Source of the DNA: Methylorubrum populi
Lineage (GTDB): Bacteria; Pseudomonadota; Alphaproteobacteria; Rhizobiales; Beijerinckiaceae
Reading direction: 5' to 3'
NCBI GenBank assembly: GCA_036946625.1
Contig: JAQIIU010000002.1
Coordinates: 1,883,501 to 1,947,500, forward strand
Length of the DNA stretch: 64,000 nucleotides
Of the stretch, positions 48,591-56,694 are shown piece after piece. The position numbers were made by a program, and so were the translations under genes. The notes beneath the pieces are model-generated. The model ran no database searches. It saw only the letters and a list, made by a program, of their open reading frames with translations, and was not told where the DNA came from. The first letter of the stretch is position 1. Each line of letters starts with the position of its first letter.

Positions 48591-49169
48591 TCAGCGCTGC
48601 GCCGGGCGCTCGCCGACCGCCGCCGTCCAGGCCGGATCGGGCCGGGCGACGGCGGTGTCGCGATCGTCCTGCCAGCCCTCGACGCCGAGGGGGAACCAGT
48701 GGACGCGGGTGTAGCCGGCGGCGACCAGCCGCTTGCCGGCGTTCCAACTGCCCCAGCATTCCGGCCGGCAGAACGTCACCACGGGCCTGGCCCGATCGCC
48801 GCCGGTCAGTTCGGCGACGCGCTTCAGGAACGCCGCCTCCGTCTCGGGGGGAAGCGGGGCACCGCCCGCGCCCGGCATCCAGACGGCCCCGGGAATCGAG
48901 CGGTGGGTCGGCAGCCAGGGCCGGTCGGCGGACAGGCCCGCCGGCCGGTGGTCGGCGAGCACCACGTCGACGAGGACCGGCCGATCCGGCAGCAGCCGTT
49001 CGAGCCCCTTGAGGTCGATCACCGTCGCGCCCTTGAGCGTCGCCGGCGTGTAGCCCCGGGGCGGCCCGGTATGGAGCCCGTCCGGCTCCGGCACGCCGAC
49101 CGGCGAGTCGGCGGGACCGGCCGCGCCGAGCAGGACGGCCAGCACGGCGGTTCCGGCGATGACGCGCAT
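48591..49169 (-). CDS. PQQ-associated rhodanese-like protein with Cys-x3-Cys-Trp motif
   Basis: Protein of 192 aa with a signal peptide (MRVIAGTAVLAVLLGAAGPA) and a rhodanese-like domain. The motif FCRPECWGSWNAGKRLVAAG, with C134 and C138 followed by Trp, marks the family named 'PQQ-dependent catabolism-associated CXXCW motif protein'; here three residues separate the cysteines. The family was defined by its co-occurrence with PQQ-dependent dehydrogenases. It starts 4 bases after the SoxYZ-like gene, and the thioredoxin gene begins 28 bases after its stop. Confidence 0.9.
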   Translation of the reverse strand: MRVIAGTAVLAVLLGAAGPADSPVGVPEPDGLHTGPPRGYTPATLKGATVIDLKGLERLLPDRPVLVDVVLADHRPAGLSADRPWLPTHRSIPGAVWMPGAGGAPLPPETEAAFLKRVAELTGGDRARPVVTFCRPECWGSWNAGKRLVAAGYTRVHWFPLGVEGWQDDRDTAVARPDPAWTAAVGERPAQR

Positions 49170-49173
49170 GGTC

Positions 49174-49989
49174 TCAGTTGCTCGCCGAGGGGAGCGGGAA
49201 GCTGTGCTCCCAGCGTCCGCCCTGGTTGTCGGAGGCCGCGACCTTGATCGGGCCCTCCCCCTCGGGCTTGAGGGCGAAGCCGATGACCGGGTTCGAGGCG
49301 ATCGAGATGTCGCCGTCGAGGTGGAACACCAGGGTGTCGCCGCGGCTCACGTCGAGCCGCTCGATGTAGCGGGCCGGCGTGTAGTCGCGGGTGATCTGGT
49401 TCATCTGCATCCCCGAGAAGTTCGGGTGGCGCACCATCAGCGTCGCCTCGATCGCCCCGCCCGCCTGCGGCTCGCCGGCGAACTTCATGCGCATCTCGCC
49501 CATGCCCTTCATCGCCTCCTCGTCGCTCATGCCCATCGGGGCCGAGCAACCGCCGGAGGCCTTGACGAACTTCGCGGATTCGAGGAGCCGGCCGTCCTTG
49601 GTCTCCACCACCGCGTGGACGTCGGTGTAGTTGTTCACCCGCACCCGCAGCCTGATCTCGCCCGGATCGGCGGCCGGGCCGAAGGTGAAGTGCGCCGCGT
49701 AGGGCGAAGGGTTGTCGTCGATGATCAAGTGGAGCCCCTTCACGCCGTCCTTGTCGGCGAGCGTCAGGCCGATCGGCACCAGGGCGGCGTCGAGGGCACG
49801 GGCGGGGGCGTCGATGGTCACCGCGCTCTCGCTCGCCGCGACGGGCCGGTCGCCGAAGATCGATGTCTTGATCTCGGTCCAGCGGGCGGCGCGCTCCTCG
49901 TCGGTGTCGGTGGCGCCGGCCCTCACCGGAGCCGGCGCGAGCGCCGCCGCGGACAGGGTGAGGCCGAGGGCGAGCATCAGGCGTTTCAT
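49174..49989 (-). CDS. Quinoprotein dehydrogenase-associated SoxYZ-like carrier
   Basis: Protein of 271 aa with a signal peptide (KRLMLALGLTLSAAALAPAP). A SoxY-like domain ends in VKASGGCSAP with C148, the residue corresponding to the sulfur-carrying Cys of SoxY but not at the C-terminus. A SoxZ-like domain follows (GAIEATLMVRHPNFSGMQMN and the closing WEHSFPLPSAS). The family is linked to PQQ enzymes by gene neighbourhood rather than by sulfur oxidation. I start at the MKRLML Met, where the signal peptide begins. Confidence 0.9.
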   Translation of the reverse strand: MKRLMLALGLTLSAAALAPAPVRAGATDTDEERAARWTEIKTSIFGDRPVAASESAVTIDAPARALDAALVPIGLTLADKDGVKGLHLIIDDNPSPYAAHFTFGPAADPGEIRLRVRVNNYTDVHAVVETKDGRLLESAKFVKASGGCSAPMGMSDEEAMKGMGEMRMKFAGEPQAGGAIEATLMVRHPNFSGMQMNQITRDYTPARYIERLDVSRGDTLVFHLDGDISIASNPVIGFALKPEGEGPIKVAASDNQGGRWEHSFPLPSASN

Positions 49990-50030
49990 GGTCGGTCTCC
50001 TTCCCGGATGCCCTGGAGGCAGGGCGTGGG

Positions 50031-50996
50031 TTACTCCCACTCGAGTTCTTGGTAGGCCTGGGTGACGTTGCGGCCGTTATAGGTATCGAACAGCGCCCAG
50101 TTGTCCTTCTCGGCCCCCACCACCGTCCGCACCGCGGCCTCGATCGGCGCGCCGGAGGCCACCGCCTTGCGGGTCTCGTCGCGCAGGGCCGAGAGGTAAC
50201 GCGCGAGGTCGGCCATCGCGGGGGCGAAGGCGACCCGCGTCGGGCCGTGGCCCGGCACGGCATCGGTCGCGCCCATCGCCTTCAGGCGCTCGATCTCCTT
50301 GAGCCAGCCGAGCAGGCTGCCATCGAGCGAGGGAATGCGGCCGACGAACAGCAGGTCGGCCGGGAACAGCAGGCCGCTGCCGGTATCGAGCATCGACAGG
50401 TCGCAGGTCGTGTGCGCGCTGCCGTGGGCCGTGAGCTTCAGAACGCGCCCGCCGAGATCGATCTCCGCTCCGTCCTTCACCGCCATCGTCGGGTAGACCA
50501 CCTCCCCCGCCCCGTCCGCGCCGAGGATGTCGGCGAGGCGCCGGCGGTAGAACGCGCCCCGGGCATCGAGGGCGCCGCGCAGACCCGCATGGCCGACGAA
50601 GGTCGGGTTGTCCGCGCGGAAGGCGGCGGCGCCGAACACGTGATCGGGGTGCACATGGGTGAGCATGACGTAACGGATCGGCTTGTCCGTGCGCCGGGCG
50701 ATTTCTCGGCGCAGCCACTGCCCATCCGTGAGGCTGCCGCCGGATTCAGTGACGAGCACCCCGTCGCGCCCGACGATGAAGCCGATATTGGCGATGCCGT
50801 CGGCGTTCTCAGGCGTCGCCTCCGTGTCGGGACCCCGCCGGACGAAGACGCCCGGCGCGACCTCGTCCATCGACAGGGCGTCCACCGCGAAGCCCGCCCG
50901 CGGCAGGCAGCACAGGCAGAGACCGCCGAACAGCGCCTCCCGGCGCGTCGCGCGCACGCTCAACGCCCCCCTCCCGCCGAAGCGGTCTCCAGGCAC
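50031..50996 (-). CDS. Quinoprotein relay system zinc metallohydrolase
   Basis: Protein of 321 aa, metallo-beta-lactamase fold. The zinc motif H114-V-H116-P-D118-H119 lies in MLTHVHPDHVFGAAAF; further ligands are in HGSAHTTCDLSM, DTGSGLLFPADLLFVG and VPGHGPTR. The N-terminus has an arginine pair and a hydrophobic stretch (RATRREALFGGLCLCCLPRA), a possible Tat signal. The family is described only from its genome context with PQQ dehydrogenases. It heads the four-gene unit, divergent from a TetR gene. Confidence 0.9.
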   Translation of the reverse strand: MPGDRFGGRGALSVRATRREALFGGLCLCCLPRAGFAVDALSMDEVAPGVFVRRGPDTEATPENADGIANIGFIVGRDGVLVTESGGSLTDGQWLRREIARRTDKPIRYVMLTHVHPDHVFGAAAFRADNPTFVGHAGLRGALDARGAFYRRRLADILGADGAGEVVYPTMAVKDGAEIDLGGRVLKLTAHGSAHTTCDLSMLDTGSGLLFPADLLFVGRIPSLDGSLLGWLKEIERLKAMGATDAVPGHGPTRVAFAPAMADLARYLSALRDETRKAVASGAPIEAAVRTVVGAEKDNWALFDTYNGRNVTQAYQELEWE

Positions 50997-51052
50997 GCCC
51001 GTGCCACCATCTGCCGCTTCCTCCCGGCCTCTCCGTCGATATATTGCAAACC

Positions 51053-51067
51053 ATCTAGTAGGTAGAT
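51053..51067. promoter_or_regulatory. Palindromic operator candidate for the divergent TetR regulator
   Basis: Perfect inverted repeat ATCTA-GTAGG-TAGAT in the 169-base gap between the metallohydrolase gene and the TetR gene. Its size and position fit a TetR-type operator controlling both directions. Just upstream is a less GC-rich stretch (GATATATTGCAAACC) that may hold the promoter. Confidence 0.55.
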
Positions 51068-51165
51068 TTTTGCGGCGTCAAGTGCGAGTGTGCCGGAAGG
51101 GACGACCGGGCCGTCGCGTTTGCGTGATCGGTGCCAGCGGGCGGCCCGAGGCAGACGGACGGACG

Positions 51166-51807
51166 ATGAGAGACACGCGCGCGTCGCTTCTCAGCGAGGC
51201 CGAGTTCCTGGTGCGCGGCCGGGGCTATTCGGGCTTCAGCTACGCCGACCTCGCCGAGGCGGTCGGCATCCGCAAGGCGAGCATCCACCATCATTTCCGC
51301 ACCAAGGAAGCCCTCGCCGAGGCGCTGATCGAGGCCTACGACGCGCGTTACGACGCGGCGCTCGACGACATCCTCGGCCGGACGGGCGACGGCGTGGCGC
51401 GGATCGAGGCCTACGGACGGCTCTATCTCGGCGGCGTCGAGCAGGGGCTGGGCTGCCTGTGCGCCGCGCTCGCCGTCGAATTGGAGACGCTGCCCGAGGG
51501 GCTGCGCCGGCGCATCGCCGCCTTCTTCAACAAGCACATCGCCTGGCTCGCCCGCGTGCTGGCCGAGGGGCAGGCCGACGGCAGCGTCCGCGCCGGCCTC
51601 GACCCGCAGGCCCATGCCCGCATGGCCGTGGCGACGCTGGAGGGGGCGCTGCTGCTCGAACGCTTCCTGGCGGGACCGGAGGGTTTCGGAAGGGCGCTGG
51701 CGGCGTTGAGCGAGGGGCTGCGGCCCATCCCGTCCGGAGGACCGGACCGACAGGGAGCTGCCTTGCAGCGGGACAGCCTTTCACGGGCGCCCGTTGATAC
51801 AATATGA
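51166..51807 (+). CDS. TetR-family transcriptional regulator
   Basis: Protein of 213 aa. The N-terminal helix-turn-helix is GYSGFSYADLAEAVGIRKAS followed by IHHHFRTKEAL, typical of TetR proteins. The C-terminal ligand domain has a Cys pair (QGLGCLCAALAVELETLPEG) that could sense thiols or aldehydes; this is speculation. It is divergent from the quinoprotein relay operon and 40 bases upstream of the G3E GTPase gene, so it may control both. The ATG at 51166 is the first start before the domain. Confidence 0.9.
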   Translation: MRDTRASLLSEAEFLVRGRGYSGFSYADLAEAVGIRKASIHHHFRTKEALAEALIEAYDARYDAALDDILGRTGDGVARIEAYGRLYLGGVEQGLGCLCAALAVELETLPEGLRRRIAAFFNKHIAWLARVLAEGQADGSVRAGLDPQAHARMAVATLEGALLLERFLAGPEGFGRALAALSEGLRPIPSGGPDRQGAALQRDSLSRAPVDTI

Positions 51808-51847
51808 CAGGCTCCACCCTTCACAGCCTCAGCCGCCCAGGTCTCCC

Positions 51848-52837
51848 ATGTCCGACGCCTCTCCCCTCAGCGCCACCTCTCAAAAAATTCCGGTGACGGT
51901 GCTCACCGGCTATCTCGGGGCCGGCAAGACGACGCTGCTCAACCGCATCCTCACCGAACGGCACGGCAAGCGCTACGCCGTGATCGTCAACGAGTTCGGC
52001 GAGATCGGCATCGACAACGACCTCGTGGTCGGCGCCGACGAGGAAGTGTTCGAGATGAACAACGGCTGCGTCTGCTGCACCGTGCGCGGCGACCTGATCC
52101 GCATCATGGACGGGCTGGTGAAGCGCCGCGGCAAGTTCGACGCGATCATCGTCGAGACCACCGGGCTCGCCGACCCCGCCCCGGTCGCGCAGACCTTCTT
52201 CGTCGATCAGGACGTCGGCGAGGCCGCCCGCCTCGACGCGGTGGTGACGGTGGCCGACGCCCAGTGGCTCACCGACAGGCTCGCCGACGCGCCCGAGGCC
52301 AGGAACCAGATCGCGTTCGCCGACGTGATCCTGCTCAACAAGGCGGATCTCGTCTCCGCGCAGGATCTCGACCGGGTCGAGGGCCGGATCCGCGCGATCA
52401 ACCCCTACGCCCGGGTCCATCGCACCCAGCGCTGCGACATCGCCCTCGACGCGGTGCTCGACCGCAACGCCTTCGACCTGTCGCGCATCCTCGATCTCGA
52501 GCCCGACTTCCTCGAGGAGGGCCACCACCATCACCACGACGCGCAGATGCAGTCGGTCTCGGCCAAGCTCGACGGACCGGTGGACCCGGACAAGTTCATG
52601 CCGTGGATCTCGAACCTGACCCAGGTCCAGGGGCCCGACATCCTGCGCTGCAAGGGCATCGTCGCCTTCCCCGACGAGCCGAAGCGCTTCGTCTTCCAGG
52701 GCGTGCACATGATCCTCGACGGCGACGTCCAGGGAGAGTGGGGCGCGGACGAGCCGCGCGTCTCCCGCGTCGTCTTCATCGGCCGCAACCTCGATCCGGA
52801 GGCGATCCGCGAGGGGTTCCTGAGCTGCAAGGCCTAA
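51848..52837 (+). CDS. G3E-family (CobW/COG0523) GTPase with His-rich loop
   Basis: Protein of 329 aa. Walker A is GYLGAGKTT (about 21-29); the metal motif C74-V-C76-C77 lies in NNGCVCCTVRGDL; Walker B and NKAD are present (IIVETTGLADPAP, ILLNKADLVS). A His run EEGHHHHHDAQ follows the GTPase domain, and a CobW C-terminal domain ends the protein. These proteins are metal chaperones for Zn, Co, Ni or Fe enzymes; the metal here is unknown. It lies 40 bases downstream of the TetR gene. Its stop overlaps an IS110 remnant on the other strand. Confidence 0.9.
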   Translation: MSDASPLSATSQKIPVTVLTGYLGAGKTTLLNRILTERHGKRYAVIVNEFGEIGIDNDLVVGADEEVFEMNNGCVCCTVRGDLIRIMDGLVKRRGKFDAIIVETTGLADPAPVAQTFFVDQDVGEAARLDAVVTVADAQWLTDRLADAPEARNQIAFADVILLNKADLVSAQDLDRVEGRIRAINPYARVHRTQRCDIALDAVLDRNAFDLSRILDLEPDFLEEGHHHHHDAQMQSVSAKLDGPVDPDKFMPWISNLTQVQGPDILRCKGIVAFPDEPKRFVFQGVHMILDGDVQGEWGADEPRVSRVVFIGRNLDPEAIREGFLSCKA

Positions 52838-53340
52838 ATGGAAACTGGCTCCTTTGGCCGGATGGCGCACGAGAAGCCCAGGCGCTCGATCTGGGGCCTG
52901 AGGCCTGAGCGCGTGTGGCGGGGGCAACCTTGCAAGACGTGATTGGCGCCTGGATCGGCGTAGGGCGTGCCGTTCTTGAGCATGTGGTGGCGGCTGTCAG
53001 GATGGAGGCGGCCACGGCGCAGACGGCCTTCTTCGGCCCACGGCGGGCACGCAGGCGCTGGAACTGGGCCTGCAGGTAGCTGTACTTCTTGCGCACCCCC
53101 GCCCAGGCGGACTGGACGAGGGCGACCTTGAGCCAGGGCGCACCTTTCCTCAGCCGGGACGAGGGCGCTTTTCAGCGCTGCGCGGATCGCCTCGGAGGAG
53201 GCTTTCACCCGCAGGCCGACCAGAGCGCGCAGCCGATCCGGGTCGCACTCGCCGGCGGCGAGTGCATCGAGCACGGCGCGGGCGGATTGGCCCATGATGT
53301 CGGTGAGCACCGAGGCGAGCTTGGCCGATGCCGCTCAATG
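52834..53340 (-). pseudogene. Remnant of an IS110-family transposase
   Basis: The minus strand reads VLTDIMGQSARAVLDALAAG, then RLRALVGLRVKASSEAIRAA. After a frame change it continues VRKKYSYLQAQFQRLRARRG and AKKAV-like segments, the C-terminal transposase part of IS110 elements, and after another shift MLKNGTPYADPGANH. At least two frameshifts are present and the N-terminal RuvC-like part is missing. The fragment abuts the G3E GTPase stop. Confidence 0.8.
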
Positions 53341-53518
53341 TCCACGACGTCTAGCCCGGGGATATCCAGAAAAATGATGCAATTCCAAGAATCTCCCGAA
53401 GGTAAAACCCTTCCGAGGGGCGCCGACTTTTGCACCATGATGCCTGTCCGCGCCGCATGACGGTCCGAGCACGGCGGCAATCATCCCCTTGCCGCACCGC
53501 CGCCCTAGATGAGCCGCC

Positions 53519-54430
53519 GTGCCTCGCCTCGCCCTCGTCCTCCTGCCGGCCGCCCTCGCCGCGCTCGCCGGTCCCGCTCGTGCGGCCGCCGCGCCCGAGA
53601 GCGAGACGGTGGAGCAGGCGCTCTGCCGGCTGATCGAGGAGTCGGCCAAGGCCCGCCGCCTGCCGGTGCCGTTCCTGACCCGGCTGATCTGGCGCGAGAG
53701 CGCCTTCCGCGTCGGCGTGGTGAGCCCGGCCGGCGCGCAGGGTGTGGCGCAGTTCATGCCGGGCACGGCGCGGGAGCGCGGGCTCACCGATCCGTTCGAT
53801 CCCGAGCAGGCGATCCCCCACGCCGCGCATTTCCTGGCCGACCTCGAGCGGCAGTTCGGCAATCTCGGGCTCGCGGCGGCGGCCTATAACGGCGGGCCGG
53901 CGCGGGTCTCGGCGTGGCTCGCCGGCAGCGGCGGCCTGCCCGCCGAGACGCGGGCCTACGTCATCGCCATCACCGGCCGCCCGGCGGAGGATTGGCGGCC
54001 GAAGGCCGCCGTCGAGATGCCGGAAGGCGATCCCGTCGCGAAGGGAGCCGAGGGACGATCCGAGGACAAGCCGCCCGCGCCGGAGGCCGAGACGCGGAGC
54101 TGCCTCCAGGTCACCGCCGCCCTGCGCATCCCGTCGCGCGGGGACCGCTTCGCGCTCGCCATCGGGGGCGGCCCGGCCGCACCCTGGGGCGTGCAGCTCG
54201 CCGGCAACTTTTCCAAGCCGCTGGCGCTCGCGAGCTTCCAGCGGGCGCGAACCCGCTACGCGACCGTGATCGGCGAGGTGCGCCCGATGATCATCGGCAC
54301 GCGCCTGCGCTTCCGCGGCACCCGCACCTTCTACCGGGTGCGCATCCCGGCCGAGAGCCGGGCCGCCGCGGACGGGCTCTGCGGGAAGATCCGCGGCGTC
54401 GGCGGCGCCTGCATCGTCCTGAGGACATAA
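53519..54430 (+). CDS. Lytic transglycosylase with C-terminal SPOR-like domain
   Basis: Protein of 303 aa from a GTG. A signal peptide (LVLLPAALAALAGPARAAAA) is followed by an SLT domain with the catalytic Glu in LIWRESAFRVGVVSPAGAQG, then VAQFMPGTA and AAAYNGGPARV. After a charged linker the C-terminal 75 residues (WGVQLAGNFSKPLALASFQR to GACIVL) resemble a SPOR peptidoglycan-binding repeat. It would cut septal peptidoglycan. No in-frame ATG fits; the GTG at 53519 begins the signal peptide directly. Confidence 0.88.
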   Translation: MPRLALVLLPAALAALAGPARAAAAPESETVEQALCRLIEESAKARRLPVPFLTRLIWRESAFRVGVVSPAGAQGVAQFMPGTARERGLTDPFDPEQAIPHAAHFLADLERQFGNLGLAAAAYNGGPARVSAWLAGSGGLPAETRAYVIAITGRPAEDWRPKAAVEMPEGDPVAKGAEGRSEDKPPAPEAETRSCLQVTAALRIPSRGDRFALAIGGGPAAPWGVQLAGNFSKPLALASFQRARTRYATVIGEVRPMIIGTRLRFRGTRTFYRVRIPAESRAAADGLCGKIRGVGGACIVLRT

Positions 54431-54445
54431 GAATCCGATTCCGCA

Positions 54446-54487
54446 ATCGTCTTTTCCCGAAAGCCGGCGCCCGCCTTTCGGGACGAT
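54446..54487. repeat. Repeat E, copy 3 (short hairpin)
   Basis: Stem CCCGAAAG (54456-54463) with CTTTCGGG (54475-54482) and outer ATCGT/ACGAT. Its position after the transglycosylase stop suggests a transcript-end role like its relatives near 8183 and 24249. Confidence 0.6.
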
Positions 54488-54557
54488 GCCTCAACTCCCG
54501 GCGCGGCCACCGGGCGGCCATGAAACCGCCGCGACCGCCGCGTCAATCACGGGTCAC

Positions 54558-55463
54558 ATGATCAAGGCATTCGTCTCCCTCGTCTCGCTGGTCTGCCTCG
54601 GCCTCACCGCCTTGGGCCTGAGCGGCTGCTCGCCGCTCGCGCTGTTCGACGCGCTCGGGCCGCGCGACAAGGGCGGGCGCCTCGCGGTGCGCGACGCGGC
54701 CTACGGCACGGACCCGCGCCAGCATCTCGACGTGTTCGTGCCGACGGTCCCGGTCGAGCACGCGCCGGTGCTGGTGTTCTTCTACGGCGGTTCGTGGAAC
54801 AGCGGCAGCAAGGACGACTACGCCTTCGCCGCGCAGGCCTTCGCCGCGCAAGGGTTCGTCACCGTGCTGCCGGACTATCGGCTCTACCCGAAAGCACGCT
54901 TCCCCGACTTCCTGGAGGACGGGGCGGCCGCCATCGCCTGGGTGCGCGACAACATCGCCGCGCAGGGGGGCGATCCGCACCGGATCGTGCTCGCGGGCCA
55001 TTCGGCCGGCGCCTACAACGCGGCGATGCTCGGGCTCGATCCCGAGTACCTGCGCCGGGCCGGCGTCGATCCCCGGGTGATCCGGGCCGTGGCGGGCCTG
55101 TCCGGTCCCTACGACTTCCTGCCCTTCGACCAGAAGACCTCGATCGACGTGTTCGGGCAGGCGCCCGACCCGGAGGCGACGCAGCCGGTCGCCTTCGCCG
55201 GCGCCCACTCGCCGCCGACCTTCCTCGCCACCGGCGACGCCGACGCCGTCGTGCGCCCGCGCAACACGGCGAGCCTCGCCGCCCGCCTGCGCGCCGCCCG
55301 CGTGCCGGTGCAGGAGCGGGTCTACGAAGGCCTCGACCACGCCGACACGCTGCTCGCGCTCTCCGTCAGCTTCCGCCGCAAGGCCCCGGTTCTGGCCGAG
55401 ATGAGCGCCTTCCTCCACCAGCACGCGGGCGCACGCCGGCTCACCACGCTGACGATGCATTGA
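54558..55463 (+). CDS. Lipoprotein alpha/beta hydrolase (carboxylesterase-like)
   Basis: Protein of 301 aa with a lipoprotein signal (VCLGLTALGLSGCS; Cys at about residue 24). The fold is that of hormone-sensitive-lipase/BD-FAE type hydrolases: VLVFFYGGSWNSGSKDDYAF (oxyanion region with Tyr-Gly-Gly instead of His-Gly-Gly), nucleophile GHSAGAYNA, acid in ATGDADAVV and His in YEGLDHADTL. It is probably anchored in the envelope. Substrate unknown. It is 127 bases downstream of the transglycosylase gene on the same strand. Confidence 0.87.
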   Translation: MIKAFVSLVSLVCLGLTALGLSGCSPLALFDALGPRDKGGRLAVRDAAYGTDPRQHLDVFVPTVPVEHAPVLVFFYGGSWNSGSKDDYAFAAQAFAAQGFVTVLPDYRLYPKARFPDFLEDGAAAIAWVRDNIAAQGGDPHRIVLAGHSAGAYNAAMLGLDPEYLRRAGVDPRVIRAVAGLSGPYDFLPFDQKTSIDVFGQAPDPEATQPVAFAGAHSPPTFLATGDADAVVRPRNTASLAARLRAARVPVQERVYEGLDHADTLLALSVSFRRKAPVLAEMSAFLHQHAGARRLTTLTMH

Positions 55464-55597
55464 TTTTTTTGGGGGGGCGCCGCCATCGGGGGACGGTCGG
55501 GTGGGGCGTGCCGCGCGAGGGCGGCGGGCGCCGCGATGCCTGAATCGCTTCTCCGACGCTCGCGGATGACGGGGAGGCCAGCCCCACACCGTCATCG

Positions 55598-55775
55598 TGA
55601 AAGGGGCAGCCGATACCGCTGGCGAATGCAGGGGCGTGAGAGGATCGTTCGGCTCTCGCCGCGCTGCTGGATTGCTTCGGCTTCGCCTCGCAATGACGGA
55701 AGAAGCAGCCTCACACCGTCATTGCGAGCCGTCAGGCGAAGCAATCCAGGACCGCGACGCGGGCCGGATGAGGCT
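55598..55775. repeat. Repeat D, copy 2
   Basis: Shares with 41234-41411 the parts GCAGCCGATACCGCTGGCGA, GGATTGCTTCGGCTTCGCCT, CGCAATGACGG, CACACCGTCATTGCGAGCCG and the end GCGGGCCGGATGAGG. It directly precedes repeat A copy 3; together they fill 55464-56017, which has no gene. Confidence 0.7.
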
Positions 55776-55778
55776 CTC

Positions 55779-55996
55779 AGAGCCTGTTTGACTGCGGTGA
55801 TCCCATTTCGACCCTCATCCTGAGGTGCCGCGTGAGCGGCCTCGAAGGGTGCTCCAGGGATCGCGCGGAACCTGGAACACCCTTCGAGGCCTCCGCTGCG
55901 CTCCGGCACCTCAGGATGAGGGTGGGGATGGGAGTAGGACCTTCCTCTCGCCTTGCCGTGGCCTGACGAAGACACGGCGGCCGGTCAAACGGCTCT
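55779..55996. repeat. Repeat A, copy 3
   Basis: Same element as at 3886 and 16110. The left tip AGAGCCTGTTTGAC is intact; the right tip has lost one A (GTCAAACGGCTCT). It ends 21 bases before the thioesterase stop on the minus strand. Confidence 0.9.
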
Positions 55997-56017
55997 CATA
56001 CTCATCCCTTGCATCGA

Positions 56018-56437
56018 TCAGACCTCCCGCGCCTCCGGGATCGGCCTTGGCCGCCGGTCCGGGCCGATGGCGACGAAGGTGAAGAGGCCCTCCGTCACCT
56101 TCATGGTGGCCTCACCCTCCCGCTCCCGCCGCCAGACCTCGACCTGGATGCGCATGGAGGTGCGTCCCGTCCGCACGATCCAGGCGTAGAAACTCACCTC
56201 GTCGCCGACGAAGACCGGCCGGTGGAAGGTCATCGCCTCGGCCGAGATCGTGGCGCAGCGCCCCCGCGCCCGGCGCGCGGCGACGTTGCCGGCCGCCATG
56301 TCCATCTGCGCCATCAGCCAGCCGCCGAAGATGTCGCCCGCGGGGTTGGTATCGGTCGGCATCGCCACCGTGCGGATCACCGGCGGCCCGCGGTCGGTGG
56401 GCTGCACGGCTTCGGCGGGGATCGGCTCGGTCGTCAT
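56018..56437 (-). CDS. Acyl-CoA thioesterase (YciA-like hotdog protein)
   Basis: Protein of 139 aa with one hotdog domain. The family segments are MPTDTNPAGDIFGGWLMAQM (active-site Asn and Asp region) and RPVFVGDEVSFYAWIVRTGR followed by TSMRI. It should hydrolyse acyl-CoA thioesters in the cytoplasm, with broad chain-length use as in YciA. The ATG at 56437 begins just before the domain; the open frame further upstream is Arg/Pro-rich and unlikely to be coding. Confidence 0.9.
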   Translation of the reverse strand: MTTEPIPAEAVQPTDRGPPVIRTVAMPTDTNPAGDIFGGWLMAQMDMAAGNVAARRARGRCATISAEAMTFHRPVFVGDEVSFYAWIVRTGRTSMRIQVEVWRREREGEATMKVTEGLFTFVAIGPDRRPRPIPEAREV

Positions 56438-56694
56438 CGGCGCGGGGCTTCGGCAAGGCTTTTGGGATGAGGCGGTCGATCCCTGCCTAGCAGGCGGCGT
56501 GCCGCGGTTTCCACCGCGCCGGGTGACGGTCGCCCTGCCTTGTTTCGAGCGCGCCCACACGGCCACGCCAGCCCTGCCGCCCCCGTCCGCTCAAATGCGA
56601 CGGATCGCGTTAACCGATTTTTAACCCGGCGATTGCGGGAACCGAACGGCTGTGAGAGCTTCATTAACGGAAGCTTAACTGCTCGGTCAGGGCC

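Noticed and set aside
49174..50996. Sulfur-oxidation (Sox) locus
   Set aside because: Only a SoxYZ-like fusion is present, no SoxA, SoxB, SoxX or SoxCD, and the neighbours belong to PQQ-linked families.
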